In this document: piece by piece, positions 1-4,739 of the stretch
How positions within the stretch are numbered: position 1 is the first letter of the stretch
Layout: every line of letters starts with the position of its first letter
IMG/VR virus record: IMGVR_UViG_3300021139_000100
Location: 1-28,444 of that record
Length of the DNA: 28,444 nt
Origin: a virus
Reading direction: 5' to 3' (one strand)
Notes under the pieces: generated by a model
Told to the model about the DNA's origin: nothing
Seen by the model: the letters and a program-made list of their open reading frames with translations, nothing else
Database searches by the model: none
Translations under genes and position numbers: made by a program

Positions 1-72
1 GTCGGTGGCCGTGACCCTGGCGGAGTCGGTGGCCGTGACCGTGGCGGAGCCGGTGGCCCTGACCGTGGCGGA
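1..72. repeat. 24-bp tandem repeat, three copies
   Basis: Units 1-24, 25-48 and 49-72 differ from one another at only one to three positions. A fourth, degenerate unit may begin at 73 but diverges after about four bases. The period is a multiple of three, so the repeat is also an 8-residue protein repeat in the overlapping minus-strand gene. The array may continue beyond the window. Confidence 0.85.
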
Positions 73-174
73 GCCGCTCACTTCCCAATAGCCCTCACGG
101 ACTACGGGAATGTCACCGTCCTTGATGGCTTTGTCGAATTCCTTTTGAGTCTTGCACTCAACGTACTTGTTCAT
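1..174 (-). CDS. Octapeptide-repeat protein, C-terminus cut off by the window edge
   Basis: The frame opens at ATG 174, behind a GGAG-type ribosome binding site, and runs off the left edge without a stop (58 codons seen). About 32 non-repetitive residues (MNKYVECKTQKEFDKAI...) are followed by an 8-residue repeat of the form S-A-T-V-x-A-T-G/D. It is encoded by 24-bp DNA repeats at 1-24, 25-48 and 49-72. Alternating small and beta-branched residues with this period suggest a repetitive beta structure such as a beta-helix. I do not know the function; repeats of this style occur in small phage proteins of unknown role. It is the last gene seen of the minus-strand operon starting near 1205. Confidence 0.6.
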   Translation of the reverse strand, partial: MNKYVECKTQKEFDKAIKDGDIPVVREGYWEVSGSATVRATGSATVTATDSARVTATD

Positions 175-186
175 TCTCTGCTCCCT

Positions 187-285
187 TTAGTACGCCCGAC
201 AGAATTTCTGATCGGGCCATCCGTAGCGATTGGCAAATTTCCACATCGCTCGTGCTTGTTGTTCTAAGGAAGATATTAACCCCAC
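187..285 (-). CDS. Possible 32-residue ORF (weak)
   Basis: A GTG-initiated frame of 32 codons overlaps the end of the upstream gene by 10 bases and fills the gap to the gene starting at 174. It ends in a composition typical of protein (AMWKFANRYGWPDQKF) and has an AGGG about 9 bases upstream of the GTG. The operon is otherwise tightly packed with overlaps, which is the main argument for it. It resembles no family known to me and could be chance. Confidence 0.25.
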   Translation of the reverse strand: MGLISSLEQQARAMWKFANRYGWPDQKFCRAY

Positions 286-521
286 AAGCGCATAGCCCTT
301 TCTTCGCAATCACGATGGTTGCGGAGTGGGGTCAAGTCGTTGAGACTCTGAACGTCTTCGAAAGGAGACGGGCAAGAGCAACCGCAGTCGTACGCCCAGT
401 ATAGGGTTCCGTCTTGGTGTTTCCACACTCGCGTAATGTCGAACGAGTAACAAGCATCGACGTCGTCGATGTCCCAGAACTCGGTAAGGCCCAACTTTTC
501 TTCGTCCATTCCCCAACTCAT
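276..521 (-). CDS. Conserved small phage protein, DUF7574-like
   Basis: This is an 81-residue acidic protein. ATG 521 follows GAGGGG by about 7 bases and overlaps the previous stop by one base (TAATG). The body carries the signature F-W-D-I-D-D...C-Y-S-F-D...V-W...G-T-L-Y-W-A, then G-C-S-C-P-S-P-F-E. I recognise this as a small protein common in actinobacteriophages (DUF7574-type, from memory). Three closely spaced cysteines in the C-terminal half could bind a metal, but this is not shown. The function is unknown. It is co-transcribed with the three overlapping genes upstream. Confidence 0.7.
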   Translation of the reverse strand: MSWGMDEEKLGLTEFWDIDDVDACYSFDITRVWKHQDGTLYWAYDCGCSCPSPFEDVQSLNDLTPLRNHRDCEERAMRLWG

Positions 522-694
522 TACAGTTTCCCCTCTTCGATTAACTCCACAACTCGCAAGACTCTCTGGTACGCTACTACCCGGTCAGCCGATCCTGGGG
601 ACGGACTCCCCTCGGCGGCAGAACAAAGCGCCAAAACTCGTTCTTTCAATTTCGTCAATTGCCCCGACGACTTCTTCTTAAATGGATTGTTCAT
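521..694 (-). CDS. Small basic protein of unknown function (57 aa)
   Basis: It starts at ATG 694, overlapping the previous stop (ATGA), and its TAA shares one base with the next ATG. The predicted protein begins MNNPFKKKSSGQLTKLKERV and is mostly helical in composition, with a lysine-rich N-terminus that could touch nucleic acid. It has no recognisable motif. The coupling on both sides is the best evidence that it is a real gene. Confidence 0.65.
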   Translation of the reverse strand: MNNPFKKKSSGQLTKLKERVLALCSAAEGSPSPGSADRVVAYQRVLRVVELIEEGKL

Positions 695-873
695 GCTGCC
701 ACCTTACTACGTAACGGCTGGCTTGTCAAGTGAAATCCCAGACATTTTTGGCACCAGTACACCCGGCGCTCGTATCTTTCCGAACCCTCGGCGCGTCGGC
801 GATCTTTGGCGCTCTCGAGCGCGCGCAGGGCTTCCGTGCGGCCGCGATATGTTAACTTGCCGCAGCCCTTCAT
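691..873 (-). CDS. Small zinc-finger-like phage protein (60 aa)
   Basis: This short basic protein has the layout C-G-K-x-x-Y-x-x-R-x-E-A...R-R-V-Y-W-C-Q-K-C-L-G-F-H-L-T-S-Q. The C-x2-C...H-L-T-S ending is shared by many small actinobacteriophage proteins and probably forms a zinc-binding knuckle together with Cys4 or His48. The role is unknown. It starts at 873 inside the end of the upstream gene (ATGA overlap) and stops in the start of the next one, so the three genes are translationally coupled. Confidence 0.7.
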   Translation of the reverse strand: MKGCGKLTYRGRTEALRALESAKDRRRAEGSERYERRVYWCQKCLGFHLTSQPLRSKVAA

Positions 874-1205
874 CGTTTTGCCACCAGAGTGGCGACTGAA
901 TCCGGGAAAACATATCCGGTGATGTAGTCGAGCACGTCTTCCGCTGAAATTGCATCAGCATTTATAAAGTCAACGATGTTGTCATAGAAATCAACAAAGG
1001 CATCCTCTAGGTCGGCGACCTCGTTCTCGAGTTCGGATACGTAGCGGGGATCGACCCGCTCACTTTTTAAGCGGTCGATTTCGTCCAGAAGGCTACCGTT
1101 CTTTTCGGCTGCCACTTCGAGGTTGCGCCCCTGCTCCTCGATTTGTTGTTCGGTCGGCGGCTTGTCGAGGCCTAGGGCGTCGCCGATGGTTTTTGTTGAT
1201 GACAT
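870..1205 (-). CDS. Coiled-coil acidic protein of unknown function (111 aa)
   Basis: The start is placed at ATG 1205 because GAGAGG lies about 7 bases upstream. A longer frame to 1247 would overlap the -10 element of the promoter at 1236-1264. Residues about 18-65 are rich in E, K, L and R in a heptad-like pattern (two coiled-coil stretches, EEQGRNLEVAAEK and YVSELENEVADLEDAF). The C-terminus (DFINADAISAEDVLDYITGY) looks like a small helical domain. I recognise no family. It is the first gene of the leftmost operon. Confidence 0.75.
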   Translation of the reverse strand: MSSTKTIGDALGLDKPPTEQQIEEQGRNLEVAAEKNGSLLDEIDRLKSERVDPRYVSELENEVADLEDAFVDFYDNIVDFINADAISAEDVLDYITGYVFPDSVATLVAKR

Positions 1206-1235
1206 TATTTTCCTCTCGCTGTTTGCTTGGGTACC

Positions 1236-1264
1236 ACTGTACACCATGCCAAAGCAAAAGTCAA
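1236..1264 (-). promoter_or_regulatory. Sigma70-like promoter for the leftmost operon
   Basis: On the minus strand, TTGACT (1259-1264), a 17-bp spacer and TACAGT (1236-1241). A leader of about 25-30 bases with GAGAGG precedes ATG 1205. Confidence 0.75.
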
Positions 1265-1274
1265 TAGGAAATTT

Positions 1275-1739
1275 TTAGATCGACAAAATCTTGTAGGGCG
1301 CTCTGCTTAAAAAAGTGTGAGCCCTGGACGCCTCGAGCGCCGCCTTAACCGAATCCCTTGGAGCCAGGCTTTTGGTTGCCCACAGAGCGCCGAGAGCGAC
1401 CTCCGAAGATCCCAGGGCCACATACCTAGCGGCGTATTCCACAATGCCGAAGTCACCATCAATCACGTAGATTGCATTCTTGGTGGCTACGGCAACCTCC
1501 CATTCTCCAGTGTCAGATACCGACTCCCGCAAAGCGTCGCGTATGCGCTCTGGGTTGGACGAAGCGCAATTGCGCGCCACCTCAATGACCCTCCACGAAC
1601 CGGCGCTGCCGATGAGAGAGTCGTCGACGCGCCACACCTTGCTGGTCTTGACGCCTTCCGCCGAGGAAGAACCAAAAGAGCCGGTGTCGGCCCCCATGGC
1701 TACCGAGCGCCCGTTGCGCGCTACGGCCACTACGGTCAC
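1275..1739 (-). CDS. HslV/proteasome-like N-terminal nucleophile hydrolase
   Basis: This 154-residue protein starts MTVVAVARNGRSVAMGAD. If the initiator Met is removed, Thr1 becomes the N-terminal nucleophile, with Asp at 17 and Lys at 33. These are the catalytic positions of HslV and proteasome beta subunits. Further family-like features are S-L-I-G-S-A-G-S near 40-46, a V-A-V-A-T...Y-V-I-D-G-D strand pair at 81-95, and A-L-G-S-S-E-V-A-L-G-A-L near 107-118. The length is short for the family (about 175-230). I infer a threonine peptidase or a related Ntn hydrolase; the substrate is unknown and no unfoldase partner is visible. The GTG start overlaps the upstream stop (GTGA), with only a weak ribosome binding site, so translation is probably coupled. 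It is the last gene of the operon starting at 2350. Confidence 0.7.
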   Translation of the reverse strand: MTVVAVARNGRSVAMGADTGSFGSSSAEGVKTSKVWRVDDSLIGSAGSWRVIEVARNCASSNPERIRDALRESVSDTGEWEVAVATKNAIYVIDGDFGIVEYAARYVALGSSEVALGALWATKSLAPRDSVKAALEASRAHTFLSRAPYKILSI

Positions 1740-1918
1740 AGGAGTTCGCCCAGGTCGTTCGGGATGACCCTACTGAATTCCTTGACCATCGAATCAATCA
1801 TGTGTCCGGGCAGCGGAGTAACGGCCGTGGAGACGGAGCACTCGTGCGGGCTTTCGTCGTCCCAGTCAACAGAAGCCCCGCAAGTGGGGCATATCTCTAA
1901 AAATCCAGCGGGGCTCAT
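1736..1918 (-). CDS. Small protein with a zinc-ribbon-like motif (60 aa)
   Basis: ATG 1918 overlaps the preceding stop (ATGA) and follows a GGA-containing site. The protein opens with F-L-E-I-C-P-T-C-G-A-S-V-D-W and has a further H-E-C near residue 26. This is a short zinc-knuckle arrangement (C-x2-C...H-x-C) followed by a hydrophilic tail. Such proteins in phage operons often bind nucleic acid or other proteins, but nothing here fixes the role. It is directly upstream of, and overlaps, the Ntn hydrolase gene. Confidence 0.7.
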   Translation of the reverse strand: MSPAGFLEICPTCGASVDWDDESPHECSVSTAVTPLPGHMIDSMVKEFSRVIPNDLGELL

Positions 1919-2145
1919 AGGGTTCCGATCTTGATGTCGCGCCCGCAAAAACTGCAATGAACGTGCAAACGCTCGGCCAATATTGGCTCAAGCCTAGACC
2001 ATCCGGCGTAGCCGCGCGCCATCATGTTGCCCGAGTCATGGGCGCAAATTGAACACATGTAGTCCCAGGTCAGGGAAGTCTCAAACGTCTCTGACGGACG
2101 AGAGCGGCGAAAACCGTCGGCTAGTATTTCCATGTTAATTTCCAT
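1915..2145 (-). CDS. Small double C-x2-C protein (76 aa)
   Basis: Two C-x2-C pairs (Y-M-C-S-I-C-A-H near 30-36 and H-V-H-C-S-F-C-G-R near 61-69) frame a helical segment. This is the layout of a rubredoxin- or treble-clef-like zinc site. It may start at ATG 2145 or at an in-frame ATG at 2133, since the first twelve bases are nearly duplicated. It overlaps the upstream gene by about 11 bases and the downstream one by 4. The function is unknown; a structural zinc protein is likely. Confidence 0.7.
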   Translation of the reverse strand: MEINMEILADGFRRSRPSETFETSLTWDYMCSICAHDSGNMMARGYAGWSRLEPILAERLHVHCSFCGRDIKIGTL

Positions 2146-2350
2146 GTTGTTCTTTGCCTTTCTCGTGGCCGCTATTCACAAAAAATGGGCGGCAAGCGTG
2201 CCAAAATCGTGAGTACAGGCCGCCGAGTTCCTCGGCCATCTCAATAAATCCGCCGGCGATGGCGGTCTCGATGGCAAGATCCACGCATTCCAATAGTGCA
2301 ACGGCGTCTGGCTCCATCACAATAATGTAGGCATCTTTTTGCAAAGGCAT
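2135..2350 (-). CDS. Small protein of unknown function (71 aa)
   Basis: I place the start at ATG 2350, which follows GGAG by 6-7 bases and lies downstream of the promoter at 2374-2402. An upstream extension would run through the -10 element. The sequence (MPLQKDAYIIVMEPDAVALL...) is an alpha/beta-like stretch with a helical middle (LLECVDLAIETAIAGGF) and no catalytic motif that I recognise. It is the first gene of a four-gene overlapping operon ending with the Ntn hydrolase. Confidence 0.7.
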   Translation of the reverse strand: MPLQKDAYIIVMEPDAVALLECVDLAIETAIAGGFIEMAEELGGLYSRFWHACRPFFVNSGHEKGKEQHGN

Positions 2351-2373
2351 TCTCACTCCAAGTGTTTTGTTGG

Positions 2374-2402
2374 ACCATAGCACATCCGTCGACAAAAGTC
2401 AA
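2374..2402 (-). promoter_or_regulatory. Sigma70-like promoter, minus arm of a divergent pair
   Basis: TTGACT (2397-2402), a 17-bp spacer and TATGGT (2374-2379) on the minus strand. It drives the operon starting at 2350. Its -35 is 13 bp from the -35 of the plus-strand promoter at 2416. Confidence 0.8.
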
Positions 2403-2415
2403 ATCAATTATTGTG

Positions 2416-2445
2416 TTGACACGAGCGGCATTGATGTGGTAAGGT
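2416..2445 (+). promoter_or_regulatory. Sigma70-like promoter predicted to give a leaderless mRNA
   Basis: TTGACA (2416-2421), an 18-bp spacer and TAAGGT (2440-2445), then only six bases before ATG 2452. Transcription would start at about the A of the start codon. No ribosome binding site fits in between. Confidence 0.75.
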
Positions 2446-2451
2446 TTCTCC

Positions 2452-2928
2452 ATGCAAACAAACGAAAAAACACCTGACCTACTAGACGCAGAGAAAGATC
2501 AGTGGGATCTCACCCTCTACGTCAAGCGAGGTTATTCCTGGGAAAAGGCCGTCAGCATTTACAACGGGGAGGCCACTGCGGCCGAGGCGTACGAGACGTT
2601 CGGAAGTCTTGCCGGCAGCGCCCTTCCGCCATGGGCGGCCGTAGTCCACTCACGGGACGAGGGGGTCGGGGACTACGAGTTGAGACTGAGTAGTGGTAGC
2701 CGGAAGAGGCTTATGGCCTCCGCAACATGGCCCGCAGACGTCGTGAGTTATTGCGTTGAAGACCTTGCCTCACTGGCGTCTAAGACCTTTTTGCTCGAAG
2801 TGTCCGTCGACGCCCCCATGGAAATGTTGGAGTCGATAGAAAATGCAGAAGAAGTAGATTGGTTGGAGTTAATGGAAACGGGAGCGCTAGAAGTTCTCTC
2901 AGCGAAGGAGAAGGTAAATGAAAACTAA
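2452..2928 (+). CDS. Unknown phage protein (158 aa), leaderless start
   Basis: The frame begins at ATG 2452, six bases downstream of the -10 element, and ends 11 bases inside the next gene. The protein is acidic. Around residues 18-50 it reads W-D-L-T-L-Y-V-K-R-G-Y-S-W-E-K-A-V-S-I-Y, followed by helices and a long acidic C-terminus (EMLESIENAEEVDWLELMET). No conserved domain is recognisable to me. Being first in a two-gene early-type operon next to a DNA-binding-like protein suggests a regulatory or accessory function. That is only inference from position. Confidence 0.75.
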   Translation: MQTNEKTPDLLDAEKDQWDLTLYVKRGYSWEKAVSIYNGEATAAEAYETFGSLAGSALPPWAAVVHSRDEGVGDYELRLSSGSRKRLMASATWPADVVSYCVEDLASLASKTFLLEVSVDAPMEMLESIENAEEVDWLELMETGALEVLSAKEKVNEN

Positions 2929-3364
2929 CAAAGGACCATGGGCTCCCGAAGAGGTGGCCAAGAGAATGGAAGAGTCGGAGGCTTACCGAGCAAATGCCAT
3001 CGCTGCTGTAGCGGCGCGGGAAGGGCGAAGCCAGTCGGAGACAATTGCCATCATGGTTTCCATGAGCGTTGCCGACAGTCTTATCGCAGATGTCGTCGGC
3101 GAAGGCCCCTCCATGGAGTTCAAGCCACGAGTCAGTAAGGAGAGGGTCCTGTCGGAATGGATATCTTCCAACTCCGGACGAGAGATCACCGCACCCGTTC
3201 TGGCGGAGGAAATCGGTGTTTCGGTTTCCACTGCAACCGCGCGCATCAAGGATGCCCCGACGTGTTTCAAGTGGGTTCGCCGGGGCGTTTATTTAGTCAA
3301 TGATGCCGTCGCGGAGCGCAAGGCGGCGCTGGAGGAAGCGCGGGCGGCTAAGTCAAAGGCTTGA
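2918..3364 (+). CDS. Winged-helix-like DNA-binding protein (148 aa)
   Basis: ATG 2918 follows GGAGAAGG by 4 bases, within the end of the upstream gene. The N-terminal third (EEVAKRMEESEAYRANAIAA) is helical. Residues about 72-125 have the look of a winged helix-turn-helix: K-E-R-V-L-S-E-W-I, then I-T-A-P-V-L-A-E-E-I-G-V-S-V-S-T-A-T-A-R-I-K-D, then a wing ending W-V-R-R-G-V-Y-L-V. The C-terminus is a basic Ala/Lys tail. I infer a phage transcription regulator or DNA-binding accessory protein; no target is known. Its stop codon (3362-3364) lies inside the -35 of the promoter of the downstream RNA gene, so reading through the gene could affect that promoter. Confidence 0.65.
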   Translation: MKTNKGPWAPEEVAKRMEESEAYRANAIAAVAAREGRSQSETIAIMVSMSVADSLIADVVGEGPSMEFKPRVSKERVLSEWISSNSGREITAPVLAEEIGVSVSTATARIKDAPTCFKWVRRGVYLVNDAVAERKAALEEARAAKSKA

Positions 3365-3390
3365 CACTGCGTTGTGTACTGGTGTACAGT
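3361..3390 (+). promoter_or_regulatory. Sigma70-like promoter of a non-coding RNA
   Basis: TTGACA (3361-3366), an 18-bp spacer and TACAGT (3385-3390). The -10 matches the promoters at 1236 and 13487. No gene follows it, only a structured region and a terminator. Confidence 0.8.
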
Positions 3391-3396
3391 TCACAC

Positions 3397-3513
3397 AGGT
3401 TAAGTCACGCCGTTTCGCATCCGGTAGTGACGGCTGTACGGGCCTCTCGCCTCGCTTTTCCGTACAGCCCCAGGGGGGCGTGTTGATTGGAACGGTCAGC
3501 ACGCCCCCTTTTT
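3397..3513 (+). ncRNA. Predicted structured small RNA, about 117 nt
   Basis: A consensus promoter (3361-3390) is followed by no convincing ORF; the longest small frame is a 19-codon GTG frame without a ribosome binding site. The region can fold into three stems: GTCAC/GTGAC (3404-3408 with 3427-3431), a perfect 10-bp stem (3432-3441 with 3460-3469, loop 18 nt), and a terminator stem (3474-3482 with 3500-3508) followed by five T. The 5' end is placed about 7 bases after the -10. This has the architecture of a phage-encoded small RNA. It is not 6S RNA, tRNA or tmRNA as far as I can tell. It lies in antisense orientation to any read-through from the terminase-side operon. Confidence 0.6.
3474..3513 (+). 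terminator. Rho-independent terminator of the small RNA
   Basis: A perfect 9-bp GC-rich stem (GGGGGCGTG / CACGCCCCC; loop 17 nt) is followed directly by TTTTT at 3509-3513. The T tract is only on the plus-strand side, so it serves plus-strand transcripts. Confidence 0.85.
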
Positions 3514-3517
3514 ACGT

Positions 3518-4237
3518 CTATTCCACCAACTCTGCTTCCTGTATATCTTCTAATTCAAGATTGTCAAGCGACCACGTTGGGGACAAATTAGGTCCCATCT
3601 CGCTCATTTTAAAGGCAAAAGTGTTGCGTGCGAGATCAATCTGCGCTTCAGACAATTTCATCTTGGGGTCCAGGATGATGCTGTAGAAGGCTGCGCCGAT
3701 CAACTGGGCCTGGTGTTCCTCCAATTCGACCACACGCTTCTTGAGGTCGTGTTTCATCATAAACTCCAGAACGCGCTGTAGGCGGTCCCAGGCTCTTTCA
3801 AGCATCTCCACCACGGCTCGAGCGTGCTCGACGCCAGCCTGGTCTTCAAGGTAGAAGTCGTTGAGTTCAGCGACTCGTTCTTCCAGGATCAAAGACCACT
3901 GCTGCATCTTGCTCGCCAACTTAAAGGCCTCAAGTTCCGGCGGCCCTAGCGGCTCCGGCTCGCCAAGGCGGTTGGCCACGGTCGCCAGTTCCTTGGTGAC
4001 CACCTTCTGAATGGCGCCTTTAGAGTGTTTTTTGGTTGCGCCCAGGTGCCACTTGCACGTTCCCTCGCCCAAATGCTGGGTACCCATGCCGGCTTTCTTG
4101 GTGCAGTAACGCGTCATCCCCAATTCTTTGAGGCCGCTGTTCCGGAGTTTAGCGCCGCACTTGCCGTCAACGGGTTGGGCGCTTCCTGGAATCTTTTCGT
4201 CGGGGAAGTGCTGCTTCCAGAGTTCTTCTTCGGTCAC
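3518..4237 (-). CDS. Probable terminase small subunit
   Basis: I choose GTG 4237, which shares a base with the stop of the WhiB-like gene (TAGTG); a TTG extension to 4318 is possible. The N-terminal region has a Cys/His cluster typical of actinobacteriophage small terminases: C-G-A-K-L-R-N near 27, R-Y-C-T-K-K-A-G-M-G-T-Q-H near 43-55, and G-T-C-K-W-H-L-G. A long helical region follows (residues about 100-190), then D-L-A-R-N-T-F-A-F near the end. In the family it recognises phage DNA and brings it to the large subunit. The large subunit is not in the window. The call rests on resemblance to that arrangement; a generic zinc-containing DNA-binding protein is the alternative. It is the last gene of the rtcB operon, facing the small RNA terminator. 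Confidence 0.6.
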   Translation of the reverse strand: MTEEELWKQHFPDEKIPGSAQPVDGKCGAKLRNSGLKELGMTRYCTKKAGMGTQHLGEGTCKWHLGATKKHSKGAIQKVVTKELATVANRLGEPEPLGPPELEAFKLASKMQQWSLILEERVAELNDFYLEDQAGVEHARAVVEMLERAWDRLQRVLEFMMKHDLKKRVVELEEHQAQLIGAAFYSIILDPKMKLSEAQIDLARNTFAFKMSEMGPNLSPTWSLDNLELEDIQEAELVE

Positions 4238-4644
4238 TAGGCTGCCATAGCCCTTTCTCTTGCCGCTTCCCTTAATTCGGCGGATCTTTCTGCGTTGGTT
4301 TTTTTGCAAGCGGCGCAATGCTCCATGCCGTAGTAAGTTTCTGCTCGGTAGCCTTCAATTTTGCCGTGAAGGATTACTGGGTTCTCTTTGCGTTTGCGGT
4401 CCATGGGCTCGTTTCGTCTCTTGTTGACGATAATTTTTCTGTTCTTGCGGGCGTTGGCGAGTTCTTCCTCGCTCTTCCCACCCCAAATTCCGTACTCCTC
4501 GTTTTGGATTCCGTGCTCTTCACACTCTTCTCGAATCGGACAGGCGTTGCATAGGTTCAGGATTTCGTCAGTTAAAACCCCAAAAAAATCAAGATCCCCG
4601 TGCCTCCCCAAACATAAGCCCAAAGAGTTATCAAACAATTTCAA
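4237..4644 (-). CDS. WhiB-family iron-sulfur regulator with C-terminal extension
   Basis: Four cysteines in WhiB order: G-L-C-L-G-R-H-G-D-L-D-F-F, then L-C-N-A-C-P-I-R-E-E-C (C-x2-C-x5-C), followed by the turn G-I-W-G-G-K. WhiB proteins bind a 4Fe-4S cluster and contact the host sigma factor. Unusually, a basic stretch (ARKNRKIIVNKRRN) and a further C-x2-C (M-E-H-C-A-A-C-K-K) extend the C-terminus to about 135 residues. No ATG exists near the N-terminus. I take TTG 4644, which has GGGGG about 5 bases upstream, but the frame stays open to a TTG at 4722, which would put a hydrophobic leader in front. A 7-bp inverted repeat (4636-4642 / 4661-4667) brackets this start region. Downstream of rtcB and overlapping the probable terminase gene. 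Confidence 0.75.
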   Translation of the reverse strand: MKLFDNSLGLCLGRHGDLDFFGVLTDEILNLCNACPIREECEEHGIQNEEYGIWGGKSEEELANARKNRKIIVNKRRNEPMDRKRKENPVILHGKIEGYRAETYYGMEHCAACKKTNAERSAELREAARERAMAA

Positions 4645-4739
4645 AACGCCCCCTTTTTGGGAAATTGGTCTTCGTGCTCGACAACCAAATAGATGAATAA
4701 AGACGCAAAAAACACCAGCCAAAATGCTTCAAACAAGGC

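Noticed and set aside
414-899. Plus-strand frame opposite the small overlapping genes
   Set aside because: The minus-strand genes here are linked by stop/start overlaps and show conserved motifs; the plus frame shows none.
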